Shown one piece after another: positions 13,822 through 22,168 of a stretch of 28,220 nt of DNA; the first letter of the stretch is position 1; each line of letters starts with the position of its first letter. The DNA lies in NCBI GenBank assembly GCA_934183165.1, contig CAKPRZ010000012.1:1-28220 (forward strand). Reading direction: 5' to 3'. This DNA is from an uncultured Bacilli bacterium (GTDB lineage: Bacteria; Bacillota_I; Bacilli_A; RF39; UBA660). The translations under genes and the position numbers were made by a program. Below the pieces are notes generated by a model. That model worked only from the letters and a program-made list of their open reading frames with translations. It did no database searches and had not been told where the DNA came from.

Positions 13822-14687
13822 TTAATCACCTTTTTACCTATTACTTCACCTAATTTAACTTTAGTTTCTATTCCTTTTTCAGAGTTATACAAAATATCTT
13901 CGTCTATAACGATTTCATTTTCTTTAAAAAATAATACAACTGTTGAGCCACCAAATAGAAAATATCCTTTCTCGTCGCCTCGTTTAAATTTTTTTATATC
14001 ATGGTTAACAATTTTTCCAACCATTAAAGCTCCAACTTCCATTTGAATCACTTGACCAAAATTTTTAGTTTCTAAAATTGAATACTCCCTTTGATTTTCT
14101 TTAAAAACTTTATATCTTTTAAACGCAATAGGCCCAACTGTATGTAAAATACCATTTATTTTTTTCATTCTAATCAAAATTCCATCATCAACAAATGAAT
14201 ATCTATGATAATCATCAACCGTTAGCCTAAACACTAAACACAAGCCATTTTTATATTCGTTAGACAATCTTTTATCTCTTAATAATTCTTTTACAGTATA
14301 CTTTTTACCTTTAATATTCATTTCAAGCTTTTCATTTATATCATAAACTAATAATTTTGAATCAGCAACCGATATAACATCACTAGGATTTTTAGAAAAT
14401 GGTCTTTTTCCATCCTTTACTTTCCTAGTAAAAAAATCGTTAAATGACTTATATTTACGTTGAGGATAATCATCCATATTAATGCCATTTTTCTTTATAA
14501 ATTTATCAATTCTTTTAGTGGATGCCTTACTATTCATGTAAAGTGAACTAACCTTAGATACTGATTTTCTAGTAGCAAAAGCTAAAACAACTCCACCAAT
14601 TAAAGTTTTGTATAATACTGTAGCACTGACAGGACTCTTTTCAGTGTATTTTTTATTATCTTTTCTATTAACTATTTCTGTTTTCAT
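13818..14687 (-). CDS. psd: Phosphatidylserine decarboxylase proenzyme
   Basis: 289 residues. It makes phosphatidylethanolamine from phosphatidylserine with a self-made pyruvoyl group. The maturation site is FGGST at 245-249 (LGST in many members): cleavage before Ser248 gives a large beta and a short alpha chain. The self-cleavage triad is visible as Asp109 (SVADSK), His161 (DYHRYSF) and His182 (HTVGPIAF). An N-terminal hydrophobic segment at about 22-40 fits membrane association. A GTG at 14693 would add two residues; the ATG at 14687 is preferred. It immediately follows pssA and overlaps the hydrolase gene by 4 bases. Confidence 0.92.
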   Translation of the reverse strand: MKTEIVNRKDNKKYTEKSPVSATVLYKTLIGGVVLAFATRKSVSKVSSLYMNSKASTKRIDKFIKKNGINMDDYPQRKYKSFNDFFTRKVKDGKRPFSKNPSDVISVADSKLLVYDINEKLEMNIKGKKYTVKELLRDKRLSNEYKNGLCLVFRLTVDDYHRYSFVDDGILIRMKKINGILHTVGPIAFKRYKVFKENQREYSILETKNFGQVIQMEVGALMVGKIVNHDIKKFKRGDEKGYFLFGGSTVVLFFKENEIVIDEDILYNSEKGIETKVKLGEVIGKKVIK

Positions 14688-14693
14688 ATTCAC

Positions 14694-15308
14694 CTATACC
14701 AAAAACAATATTAATAAAACACCAACAATTGCCGCTATTGTAACAGCAATATAAGCCTTTCCTTTTATTTTAGGAATTTTAGAGTTAAAGATAAATAAAA
14801 AGGCAATTAAATAAATCATTCCTGTATAAATTGATTTAAAACATACATTTTTAACAGTTGATGAAAAAAGCCACATTGCTGGTAATATAATTGCTGTAGA
14901 AGTTACAGGTAATCCACTATAAGTTTTTACCGGTTCATCTTTATTTTTGTCAATCACTGTAATATTGAAATAACCAAGTCTAGTAATTCCTGCTAGGACA
15001 AGTAAAACGTAAGCTAATATATTATACCATTTATCCAATCCCATAGAATAACCAATAACAATAGGAAATACGACAAAGGCAACTATATCTGCCAATGAAT
15101 CAATTTCAACACCAAACTTTTTTTCTTCTTCAGTTCTTTTACAAAGTCTAGCAACTTTTCCATCAAACATATCACAAACTCCAGCAATCACTAAACATAT
15201 CATTGCATATTTTAAATTTTGACTAAGTGCAAAGTTCATTCCAATTATTGCAAACGCTACACCTATATAAGTTATTATTAATGATTTATTATATTTTCCT
15301 ATAAACAT
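14694..15308 (-). CDS. pssA: CDP-diacylglycerol-serine O-phosphatidyltransferase
   Basis: 204-residue integral membrane enzyme of the CDP-alcohol phosphatidyltransferase family. The full signature D-x2-DG-x2-AR-x8+-G-x3-D-x3-D is present: Asp46, Asp49, Gly50, Ala53-Arg54, Gly66, Asp70, Asp74. It condenses CDP-diacylglycerol with serine to give phosphatidylserine. The neighbouring psd supports PssA over PgsA or other family members. About six membrane helices are visible. The start has GGAG upstream and a promoter at 15341-15369. Confidence 0.9.
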   Translation of the reverse strand: MFIGKYNKSLIITYIGVAFAIIGMNFALSQNLKYAMICLVIAGVCDMFDGKVARLCKRTEEEKKFGVEIDSLADIVAFVVFPIVIGYSMGLDKWYNILAYVLLVLAGITRLGYFNITVIDKNKDEPVKTYSGLPVTSTAIILPAMWLFSSTVKNVCFKSIYTGMIYLIAFLFIFNSKIPKIKGKAYIAVTIAAIVGVLLILFLV

Positions 15309-15340
15309 ACTATTACTCCATTCTATTCATCGCTGTTTAT

Positions 15341-15369
15341 AGTATACCACGATTTTTTAATACATCCAA
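15341..15369 (-). promoter_or_regulatory. Promoter of the pssA-psd-hydrolase operon
   Basis: Minus strand TTGGAT (15369-15364), 17-base spacer, TATACT (15346-15341) preceded by TGG, so also an extended -10. It lies just after the htrA terminator and about 33 bases before the pssA ATG. Confidence 0.65.
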
Positions 15370-15373
15370 GCCT

Positions 15374-15403
15374 AAAAAAAAGAATGGATTAATTACCATT
15401 CTT
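15374..15403 (-). terminator. Rho-independent terminator of htrA
   Basis: An 8-bp perfect stem (15396-15403/15380-15387) with an 8-base loop is followed by T8 on the minus strand (15381-15374). It overlaps the htrA stop codon. Confidence 0.85.
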
Positions 15404-16495
15404 AGTCAATGTTACTGTTGTTGTTTTTTCTTTTCCATTTCTTAAATATGTAACTTTAATTTTATCTCCAGGACTATATTTATAAAGCATATATTTTAAG
15501 TTTGCCACATTAGTTACTTTTCCACCATCTAATGCTGTAATAACATCACCTTTATCTAGACCTGATTTTGCTGCACCAGAGCCATCAACTACTGATACTA
15601 CTACTACACCATAATCAATATTTTCATTTAAAGAGATTCCATATCTTCTTAGAGCATTTTCATCAGTTGCACTTAATAGATTAATACCTAACATAGGTCT
15701 TTCTATTTTTTTACCACTCTCTAATTCTTTAACATGGGACATTGCATCTTCTATTTTAATTGAAAATCCCATTCCTTCTATTTGACTATCTACAAGTTTT
15801 AATGAATTAACACCTATTACTTCTCCATTTGAATTAAGAAGAGGGCCTCCACTATTACCAGGGTTTATTGCTGCATCTACCTGTAATACATCCATCAACC
15901 AATCATTTTGTGATTCAACACTTACAGTTATTTTTCTATTTAATCCAGAGATTATACCACTAGTAACTGTATTGAAATATTCTTCTCCTACAGGTGATCC
16001 TATTGTGAATATTGAATCACCAAGTTTTAATGACGATGTACTACCAATAGTAGCTACACTAATAACCGAGTTAACAGGAATTGCTATAATAGCAATATCT
16101 AAATAATTGTCACCTCCCAATAGTTTAGCTTCTACTTCTTTATTGTTAGTTAACTTAACCTTAAGAGACGTAGAATTTTCAACAACATGCTGATTTGTCA
16201 TAATGTATCCATAAGTTTTATCAGTTTTATATACAAAACCACTTCCACTACCTTGTAATTTGTTTCTACTATAATTTTCTATCATTACAACAGAATCATA
16301 TACTTTACTAACAGCAGCACTTATTCCACTATTATCGACAACAACTTTATTAGTACATTTAGTATATTGACATCCCAAAGAACCAGATGATTGTTCTTTA
16401 GTATCAAAAGGATTTGCAATTACTACATATGTTAAAGCAGATCCTACCAAAACTCCTGCTAAAATTGTTATAAAATTTACTAGTTTACTTCTCAT
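15389..16495 (-). CDS. htrA: HtrA/DegP-like membrane-anchored serine protease
   Basis: 368 residues. An N-terminal membrane anchor (about 8-28) places the protease outside the cell membrane. The trypsin-like domain has the full triad: His103 (MTNQHVVE), Asp133 (YLDIAI) and Ser215 (NPGNSGGP). A PDZ domain occupies about 265-366 (GVVVVSVVDGSGAAKSGLDK, then KYSPGDKIKVTYLRNG). Two Cys (42, 47) follow the anchor in a linker. It degrades misfolded envelope proteins. The ATG overlaps the stop of the upstream Abi_2 gene by 4 bases (ATGA), an unusual coupling. Confidence 0.92.
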   Translation of the reverse strand: MRSKLVNFITILAGVLVGSALTYVVIANPFDTKEQSSGSLGCQYTKCTNKVVVDNSGISAAVSKVYDSVVMIENYSRNKLQGSGSGFVYKTDKTYGYIMTNQHVVENSTSLKVKLTNNKEVEAKLLGGDNYLDIAIIAIPVNSVISVATIGSTSSLKLGDSIFTIGSPVGEEYFNTVTSGIISGLNRKITVSVESQNDWLMDVLQVDAAINPGNSGGPLLNSNGEVIGVNSLKLVDSQIEGMGFSIKIEDAMSHVKELESGKKIERPMLGINLLSATDENALRRYGISLNENIDYGVVVVSVVDGSGAAKSGLDKGDVITALDGGKVTNVANLKYMLYKYSPGDKIKVTYLRNGKEKTTTVTLTKNGN

Positions 16496-17436
16496 TTTAT
16501 CACCTCAATATTTACAATATCTTTCCAGTTTTTAGGAAAGCCCATTTCATTCAAGACCTTATCTATGGTTATACTCTTCAAATTTAATTCTAAATTATCC
16601 AAAGCATGTTGTATTTCTATAACCAAGTTTTTAACCTCAGTATCGGTAAGAAGCTGCTTCAAAATAATTATTAATGCAAACAAATCATTTTTTCCATAGA
16701 TATATTCATCATTAGTTTTTCCTATATTAAGTATATGATGATATGGTGTATCATCTATTGATCTTTGCGTTCTATTACAAAATAAAATATCTTCATGAGC
16801 ACACAAATTTCGATAATTTGCCAGTATTGGTAAATATGACATATATGCATTACTATCTATTCCATAATAATCACAAATTGCTAATCTGTCTTCTTTCTTT
16901 AACACAGAAAAAAGTTCACTCACAATTCCAAAAGACAATACTTTTACCAATACCCACAGTGGTATATATCCATAATTAGTTATATAATGCCTAGTTGCAG
17001 AGTGTTGATTACCATTCACTCTAACTTGTCTTTTCATTTTTTTAATCAAATCATCAACTTGTTTTGCTTTATCAGGAGTAGTATCAAAGTTTTTATATTT
17101 AAGGTAATCATTTTCTTTATAACCATATTTTTTTGATAATTGATATGAGATAATTGATTTTGTATTATTTTCAATTACTAGTAGTGACTTAAAAATAATA
17201 TTTCTAAACTGTCTGTCAAATAAAAATAGGCTATATAATTCTTCAAAAGTTGTACCTTCAATATATTGTTTGTTTGATGATGATTTCATAAAAAGATAAC
17301 GATAGCCATTTAAGAAGAAATAATTTTCTCTTAGTAAAACATTTCTAGCATAATCTTCATCATTAACAATTAGACCTTTATATCTAAATATTTCAATTTG
17401 TTCATCTAACGTTTTAAATCTTTTATTATCCTTCAT
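16492..17436 (-). CDS. Abi_2 (AbiD/F-like) abortive-infection protein with HEPN motif
   Basis: 314 residues of the Abi_2 family: FKTLDEQIEIFRYKGL and the ENYFFLNGYRYLF region at the N terminus, then EGTTFEELYSLFLFDRQFRN (60-79), all typical. RNLCAH (209-214) is the R-N-x3-H HEPN ribonuclease motif. Members include lactococcal AbiD and AbiF, which stop phage growth, though many chromosomal copies are uncharacterised. The start has AGGTGA upstream and an extended -10 promoter at 17454-17462. It is translationally coupled to htrA. Whether this reflects function or transcriptional convenience is unknown. Confidence 0.85.
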   Translation of the reverse strand: MKDNKRFKTLDEQIEIFRYKGLIVNDEDYARNVLLRENYFFLNGYRYLFMKSSSNKQYIEGTTFEELYSLFLFDRQFRNIIFKSLLVIENNTKSIISYQLSKKYGYKENDYLKYKNFDTTPDKAKQVDDLIKKMKRQVRVNGNQHSATRHYITNYGYIPLWVLVKVLSFGIVSELFSVLKKEDRLAICDYYGIDSNAYMSYLPILANYRNLCAHEDILFCNRTQRSIDDTPYHHILNIGKTNDEYIYGKNDLFALIIILKQLLTDTEVKNLVIEIQHALDNLELNLKSITIDKVLNEMGFPKNWKDIVNIEVIK

Positions 17437-17453
17437 GTTCTCACCTATTATAG

Positions 17454-17462
17454 ATTATAGCA
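17454..17462 (-). promoter_or_regulatory. Extended -10 promoter of the Abi-htrA operon
   Basis: Minus strand TGCTATAAT (TATAAT at 17459-17454), 18 bases before the Abi ATG. No clear -35. It diverges from the phospholipase promoter at 17504-17512. Confidence 0.5.
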
Positions 17463-17503
17463 TATATTGTTATAAAAAAATATGAAAAAATCATGAAATA
17501 TTG

Positions 17504-17512
17504 TGATATAAT
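17504..17512 (+). promoter_or_regulatory. Extended -10 promoter of the phospholipase-like gene
   Basis: TGATATAAT on the plus strand, 23 bases before the chosen ATG, with no clear -35. The same 9-mer lies before the Mrr operon and the short-chain dehydrogenase. Confidence 0.55.
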
Positions 17513-17534
17513 TTTTAAGAAAGTTGGGGATGTT

Positions 17535-18512
17535 ATGCCAAGTACTGTTACTCATTCATATTTTATAATGGATATTTATGATAAATTACCATTAGATAAA
17601 AAAATCTTTCTAAAAGACCAAAAAGATAATATGAAGGCCTTTGCACAAAGTACAGATAGCCTAAATTTTTATATTAGTTGTAATCTTAAAAAAAGTAAGA
17701 AAATAAGAAAATTTGCTTCTTTTTTTCACACACATAAAACTGGAGAATTCTTAATTACTTTAACTAATTACATTAAATATAATTATTATAAAGATAATCC
17801 AGAAGTTATGGCTTTTTTATATTCGATGATTTCACATTATATATTAGATTCTGAACTTCACCCTTTTATTTATTATAAAACTGGAAATTTCAATAGAAAA
17901 GATAAAACAACATACAAATACAATAGTAAGCATCATTTTATGGAAACATATATTGATAAATATTTAATAAGTATTAGAGAAAAAATAACCCCTTATAAAT
18001 ATAAACATTATAAAGAAATTTTTAATTATAATGAATTTACAAAAGAATTGAGCGATGTTATTAATTTTTCATTTAAAGAAACATTTAATACAGCTAACTT
18101 TGCTAAAGAATATAATTTGTCTTTAAAAAGAATGAAATTAGCATTTAAAATATTAAGGTATGACCCTCACGGTTTTAAGAGTAAACTATATAATGCAATT
18201 GACTTAATTTCTCCTAAAAAAACTCCAAAAATATCTTTTTTATCATATTATTACAAGTGTAAGAACAACAACTACTTAAATAATGATCACAAAAAGTGGG
18301 CATATCCCGTTAATAAAAGTAAAAAATATACATTATCTTTTACCGATTTATATATTAAGGCACTAAGTGATGCAATAAAGGTAATAGAAGAAGTAAATGA
18401 ATATATCTATAACAATAAAAAAGTCAATTTAGAAAAAGTATTTAAGGATAATTCATATACAACTGGAATAAGTACAAAAAAAGATCAAACTATGATCTAT
18501 TTTGAAGTCTGA
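17535..18512 (+). CDS. Zinc-dependent phospholipase C family protein
   Basis: 325 residues. It begins MPSTVTHSYF, like small Firmicutes members of the zinc-dependent phospholipase C family. Candidate metal ligands in family order are His7, Asp41 (QSTDSL), His65 and His67 (FFHTHKTG), then the helix SHYILDSELHPF with His101, Asp105 and His109, and a later SKHHFMETYID. No signal peptide is visible, so it is probably cytosolic, unlike secreted clostridial alpha-toxin. The ATG at 17535 has GGGGAT upstream; a frame start 42 bases earlier lies on the -10 region and is not used. It is the only intact plus-strand gene here and converges on the sortase-like gene with a 16-base overlap of coding ends. 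Confidence 0.7.
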   Translation: MPSTVTHSYFIMDIYDKLPLDKKIFLKDQKDNMKAFAQSTDSLNFYISCNLKKSKKIRKFASFFHTHKTGEFLITLTNYIKYNYYKDNPEVMAFLYSMISHYILDSELHPFIYYKTGNFNRKDKTTYKYNSKHHFMETYIDKYLISIREKITPYKYKHYKEIFNYNEFTKELSDVINFSFKETFNTANFAKEYNLSLKRMKLAFKILRYDPHGFKSKLYNAIDLISPKKTPKISFLSYYYKCKNNNYLNNDHKKWAYPVNKSKKYTLSFTDLYIKALSDAIKVIEEVNEYIYNNKKVNLEKVFKDNSYTTGISTKKDQTMIYFEV

Positions 18513-18994
18513 TTTGCAACATATATTGTTTGCAAATCTTTTTTATTATTAGTACAAGTTACTAAAATTAAAATTCGTTTTCCTTTTTGTTTTGATATTT
18601 CTATATGACCAGATTTTTTTTGATAATATATTTTTTCTATAATATATTTATATTTTTGATTATCAAATTTTATATATATACTATTTCCTACTTTAAGTTT
18701 GTATAAGTAATTAAAATAGGCATATAACCCAGTACCAGAGTGGCCAGCTAAAACAAGTAGTGAATTATCCTGATATGGATATAATTCATGATATATGGAA
18801 ATAATACCTTTATCAATATTTCCTTCATTAAAATTTCTTTTCAAGGAAATTTTTGGAATTTCAATAACTCCTTCGATAGGTTGTTGTTTTATTTCTTGTT
18901 TTGTATCTCTAACAAATGAGTTATTAGAAGATGGCCTCATAAATAATAATATCATTAACGTTAATCCAAAAAATATAATAATTATTTTTTTCAT
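18497..18994 (-). CDS. Sortase-like protein lacking the usual catalytic Arg
   Basis: 165 residues. Residues 3-19 are a membrane anchor. The sortase barrel follows: IPKISLKRNF (46-55), LAGHSGTG with His85, and LILVTCTNN with Cys147 (TLxTC-like). The Arg normally found after the Cys, in the last strand, is absent: QTIYVANQ has Gln155 at about that place. Sortases join sorting-signal proteins to the cell wall or to pili. No LPxTG protein is visible in the window. The start has only a weak ribosome binding site. The 3' end overlaps the convergent phospholipase gene. It may be an active class with a substitute residue, or a catalytically weakened copy. Confidence 0.7.
   Translation of the reverse strand: MKKIIIIFFGLTLMILLFMRPSSNNSFVRDTKQEIKQQPIEGVIEIPKISLKRNFNEGNIDKGIISIYHELYPYQDNSLLVLAGHSGTGLYAYFNYLYKLKVGNSIYIKFDNQKYKYIIEKIYYQKKSGHIEISKQKGKRILILVTCTNNKKDLQTIYVANQTSK
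18511..18544 (+). terminator. Terminator of the phospholipase-like gene
   Basis: A 9-bp perfect stem (18511-18519/18530-18538) is followed by T6 on the plus strand (18539-18544). It lies inside the 3' end of the convergent sortase-like gene. Confidence 0.75.
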
Positions 18995-19047
18995 TCAATA
19001 TTGCTTAATCACGATATATATTACAATATTATTAATTAAATATCAAT

Positions 19048-19075
19048 AAAAAACTCGAAAGAATAAACTTTCGAG
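19048..19075 (-). terminator. Terminator of the rplM-rpsI operon
   Basis: An 8-bp perfect stem (19068-19075/19054-19061) with a 6-base loop is followed by T6 on the minus strand (19053-19048), just beyond the rpsI stop. Confidence 0.85.
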
Positions 19076-19093
19076 ATAATTGAACAATAAATT

Positions 19094-19519
19094 TTATCTT
19101 TTTGAGAATTGTGGTGCACGTCTTGCTTTCTTTAAACCTGGTTTTTTACGTTCCTTAATTCTAGAATCTCTTGTTATCATTCCTTGAGATTTAAGAATTT
19201 TTCTAAAACTATTTTCACTATCACTAGGTGTAGTACTATCATATTCTAGTAATGCTCTTGCAATACCTAAACGTATAGCACCAGTTTGTCCAGAAAATCC
19301 TCCACCTTTAACATCAACAATAACATCAAATAATTCATTAGTTTTTGTCATATTAAGTGGTTGTGATAAATCCATAACTAAAGTTTCATAAGGTAAATAT
19401 TCATGAACATCTTTACCGTTTACTGTAATTTTACCTGTTCCTGATACTAATTTAACTTTAGCAATACTTGCTTTTCTTTTACCAGTTCCATAAAAAACGT
19501 TTTGTTTTGTTTTTGCCAT
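19094..19519 (-). CDS. rpsI: 30S ribosomal protein S9
   Basis: 141 residues. YGTGKRKASIAKVKL at the N terminus, GGGFSGQTGAIRLGIARAL in the middle and the conserved basic C-terminal tail ending PQFSKR are diagnostic of S9. The tail reaches the P-site tRNA in the small subunit. It follows rplM by 10 bases, the universal L13-S9 pair, and has an AGGAGG site. Confidence 0.97.
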   Translation of the reverse strand: MAKTKQNVFYGTGKRKASIAKVKLVSGTGKITVNGKDVHEYLPYETLVMDLSQPLNMTKTNELFDVIVDVKGGGFSGQTGAIRLGIARALLEYDSTTPSDSENSFRKILKSQGMITRDSRIKERKKPGLKKARRAPQFSKR

Positions 19520-19529
19520 TATTTACCTC

Positions 19530-19961
19530 CTATTTAATTTCCATAGTTTCTGGTTTTTGAGCCATATGTGGATGTTCAGCACCAGTATAAACAAATAATT
19601 TCTTATACATTGCTCTTCCTAATCTGTTATGAGGAAGCATTCCTTTAACTGCTCTTTCAACCATTTCTACTGGATATTGTTCTTTCATAACTTTAGCTGT
19701 TCTTTCTCTTAATCCACCTGGATACATAGAGTGATTATAATATTTCTTATCTTCTAATTTGTTACCTGTTAAAGCAACTTTTTTAGCATTAACGATTATA
19801 ACATAATCTCCACAATCCATATGTGGTGTAAATGTTGCCTTATGCTTTCCACGTAAAACATGTGCAGCTTTTGTAGCAACTCTACCAAGAGGTTTACCCT
19901 CAGCGTCAATTACAAACCATTTACGTTCAATTGTTTCTTTTTTTTGCATATAGCTTTTCAT
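19530..19961 (-). CDS. rplM: 50S ribosomal protein L13
   Basis: 143 residues. KWFVIDAEGKPLGRVATKAA, GKHKATFTPHMDCGDYVIIV and MLPHNRLGRAMYKKL are L13 hallmarks. The ATG at 19961 (MKSYMQ) has AAAAGGAG upstream; the longer open frame runs into the leader RNA and is not the gene. It is an early-assembly large-subunit protein. It is transcribed from a consensus promoter at 20037-20065 through a hairpin leader, likely for autoregulation. Confidence 0.97.
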   Translation of the reverse strand: MKSYMQKKETIERKWFVIDAEGKPLGRVATKAAHVLRGKHKATFTPHMDCGDYVIIVNAKKVALTGNKLEDKKYYNHSMYPGGLRERTAKVMKEQYPVEMVERAVKGMLPHNRLGRAMYKKLFVYTGAEHPHMAQKPETMEIK

Positions 19962-20030
19962 ATTTTTTCTCCTTTTACTTAAGCTTGACTTTCCCGGGGT
20001 CAAACTTATGTGGGGATATCAAATGTACCG
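19962..20030 (-). ncRNA. Candidate L13 leader (autoregulatory mRNA leader)
   Basis: Between the promoter and the rplM ATG the minus-strand RNA has a GC-rich hairpin: 20007-19999 pairs with 19989-19981 (9 bp, one G-U) around a 9-base loop, CCCGGGAAA. A short segment GATATCCCC lies before it. Structured L13 leaders are known upstream of rplM in Bacillota; position and form fit, but I have not compared it to the family model. Confidence 0.55.
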
Positions 20031-20036
20031 ATTAAG

Positions 20037-20065
20037 ATTATACTAAATTTGAATAGTTTTGTCAA
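20037..20065 (-). promoter_or_regulatory. Consensus promoter of rplM-rpsI
   Basis: Minus strand TTGACA (20065-20060), 17-base spacer, TATAAT (20042-20037): a perfect match to the housekeeping consensus, as expected for a ribosomal-protein operon. Confidence 0.85.
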
Positions 20066-20090
20066 CGAAAATTCAACCATTTATCATGTT

Positions 20091-20822
20091 TTAATAAACT
20101 ACTTCTTTCAATATAAGCCCTTCTGGTGGCGCTGTAGTAATTAATTTTTTCAAGCTATAATCATTTAGTATTTCACTAACAATGTTAGGTTGTAATTTTC
20201 CTGCACCAATCTTAATCAATAATCCCACCATATTGCGTATTTGGTATTTCATAAAACCATTACCTTCAAACAATATATTTATCAACTTACCATCAAAGTC
20301 TAAAGTTGCTTTTATAATTTCCCTTACATAATTTGTTTTTACAGCTTCTTCTGAGACAAAAGCCTTAAAATCATGAACTCCTATAAAAAATTTTAAAGCC
20401 TCTTGCATCTTCGATATATCAAGTTCTTTATTGTATTGATAAATATAATTTCTACTGATAGGTGAGTATTCGTCAGTATTAATTCTATAAATATATGTTT
20501 TTTTCTTCACATTATATCTTGCATGGAAATTATTATCAACAATTTCTGTGGATAAAATATGAATATCCTTAGGTAATAAACTATTTAATGCACATTTTAA
20601 TTTATATAGGGTTATATCAACATCTATATCAAAATGGGCAGTTTGACCTAATGCATGTACTCCCCGATCTGTTCTACCAGAAGAGAAAATTCTAGTAGGA
20701 GTATGGTTATTTATATTAAATAAAGCCTTTTCAAGTTCCCCCTCGATTGTTCTCCTATCTGGTTGCTTTTGATACCCAGAAAAGTTAGTTCCATCATATG
20801 AAAATTTTATTAAATATCTCAT
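20091..20822 (-). CDS. truA: tRNA pseudouridine(38-40) synthase
   Basis: 243 residues. FSYDGTNFSGYQKQP (8-22) and SGRTDRGVHALGQ (48-60) with catalytic Asp52 identify TruA, which makes pseudouridine at positions 38-40 of the anticodon arm. KYQIRNMVG near the C terminus is also typical. It follows ecfT by 7 bases, the usual Bacillota order (ecfA1-ecfA2-ecfT-truA-rplM-rpsI), and supports naming the three degenerate upstream genes as the ECF module. Confidence 0.95.
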   Translation of the reverse strand: MRYLIKFSYDGTNFSGYQKQPDRRTIEGELEKALFNINNHTPTRIFSSGRTDRGVHALGQTAHFDIDVDITLYKLKCALNSLLPKDIHILSTEIVDNNFHARYNVKKKTYIYRINTDEYSPISRNYIYQYNKELDISKMQEALKFFIGVHDFKAFVSEEAVKTNYVREIIKATLDFDGKLINILFEGNGFMKYQIRNMVGLLIKIGAGKLQPNIVSEILNDYSLKKLITTAPPEGLILKEVVY

Positions 20823-20829
20823 AATACAC

Positions 20830-21411
20830 CTACCTAAATCTAATTGATAAAATAAATATTATCACTGAAATCAACACTGTTGCAATATTATTAACATCCC
20901 AATGATCATATTTGTATTTAGTTCTTTTCTTATGAATTCCATAATACTTTAACATATTTACAATTTTTAATTCATTAATATCATTTAGTGTCTTAGCTCT
21001 AGCAATCCTTCTTTTTTTAAAAGAAAAATTATCATCAATATTTTCCTTATATTTATCTTTATAATATATTTGATTATATAGTTTTTTCTTATTTTTCTTT
21101 CTATAAAAAAGTTGTTCTTTAAAATATCTCTTTTCTGATTTATCTAAAGAAGTATTTAACAAAATTATATAACTAAATATTAAAAATATTTTTTGAAACC
21201 ATACAAATCTGAAATCAAGTATTCCAAATCTATACAAAAGAATTGATATTATAACAAAAATCATTAAAAAATAATCTTTATTAAATAGAATACAGAAGAA
21301 CAATAAAATAATAAGTGACACATTTATATATATATTATTAGTTACTGCAATAGCAATGACAATAAGTGTTGTAAACAACAATTTACACAAGTAATTCAAA
21401 TTTTTAAACAT
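20830..21411 (-). CDS. ecfT: Degenerate EcfT-like transmembrane subunit
   Basis: 193 residues against about 260 for normal EcfT. Four or five hydrophobic segments lie in 8-110. A very basic cytoplasmic stretch follows (about 112-170, with IARAKTLNDI as the only piece resembling an EcfT coupling helix), then one last membrane helix (177-191). Sequence alone would not identify it; the call comes from its place after two EcfA-like genes and before truA. It overlaps the ecfA2 stop by 8 bases. EcfT normally couples two ATPases to a vitamin-binding S component. With the altered ATPases this module may be inactive or rewired. Confidence 0.5.
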   Translation of the reverse strand: MFKNLNYLCKLLFTTLIVIAIAVTNNIYINVSLIILLFFCILFNKDYFLMIFVIISILLYRFGILDFRFVWFQKIFLIFSYIILLNTSLDKSEKRYFKEQLFYRKKNKKKLYNQIYYKDKYKENIDDNFSFKKRRIARAKTLNDINELKIVNMLKYYGIHKKRTKYKYDHWDVNNIATVLISVIIFILSIRFR

Positions 21412-22168
21412 GCTTATATATATCCTTTATTATGTCTCTTACATCACTATGGTAAAAAAGTTTAATGTTCTTTTTTAATTTTGCTAGATAGGTAATCATT
21501 GGTAAATCAGGAACAGGTATGCCAAATTTAGTTAATTCTTCTACATCTGTTAAAATATCTTTTGTATTTCCTTCAAATTTTATATATCCATCTTTCAATA
21601 TTAATATATAATCGGTTAAATCATATAAATTGTTTATATCATCATCAATTATTATAATAATTTTATCTTCATTTATAAATTCATGAAGCAAATTAACAAT
21701 AAGTTTTCTATTATTATGATCCAAACAACCATATAAATTATTAAATATAATAATATTAAAATCAAAAATTGTATTTAATAATACATAAAACAAATACTTT
21801 TCACTACTGGATAGCTCACTAATCTTTTTGTTAATAAAATTATTATTCAAGGAAAAAGCTTGTATTAAGTTTTCAATTTTTTCTTTAAAGCTTTTATCTT
21901 TAACTTTTTTTATATTACAATAAAAGTTTATTTCCTTTTTTACAGTGGTTGTAAAAAATCCAAATGAATCATAATTAATTATAACTGCATTGCTCTTTTT
22001 ATTAATACCCTCAATATTACCTTTAGTTAGTGTATTCTTTTTTGTAAGTAATCTAGCTAAATCCAAAGAATATTTGCCAAAACATCCATATATTTTCCCT
22101 GATGTAATAGTAGTAGTAATATTTTTTAATTTCTTTTTATAAAAGCATTGGTTAAACACTATCTCCAT
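21404..22168 (-). CDS. EcfA2-like ABC protein with ruined ATPase site
   Basis: 254 residues with the overall ABC ATPase layout but without the catalytic residues. The Walker A place reads GCFGKYSLD (28-36) with no GxGK(S/T). The signature is LSSSE (119-123). Walker B reads NIIIFNN (138-144), with Asn-Asn where Asp-Glu should be. The switch His is an Asp run (175-177). Locus order gives it the place of EcfA2. The frame is intact and overlaps its neighbours, so it is still under selection as a protein, perhaps as a structural half of an ATPase dimer. It overlaps the EcfA1-like gene by 10 bases. Confidence 0.6.
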   Translation of the reverse strand: MEIVFNQCFYKKKLKNITTTITSGKIYGCFGKYSLDLARLLTKKNTLTKGNIEGINKKSNAVIINYDSFGFFTTTVKKEINFYCNIKKVKDKSFKEKIENLIQAFSLNNNFINKKISELSSSEKYLFYVLLNTIFDFNIIIFNNLYGCLDHNNRKLIVNLLHEFINEDKIIIIIDDDINNLYDLTDYILILKDGYIKFEGNTKDILTDVEELTKFGIPVPDLPMITYLAKLKKNIKLFYHSDVRDIIKDIYKHV

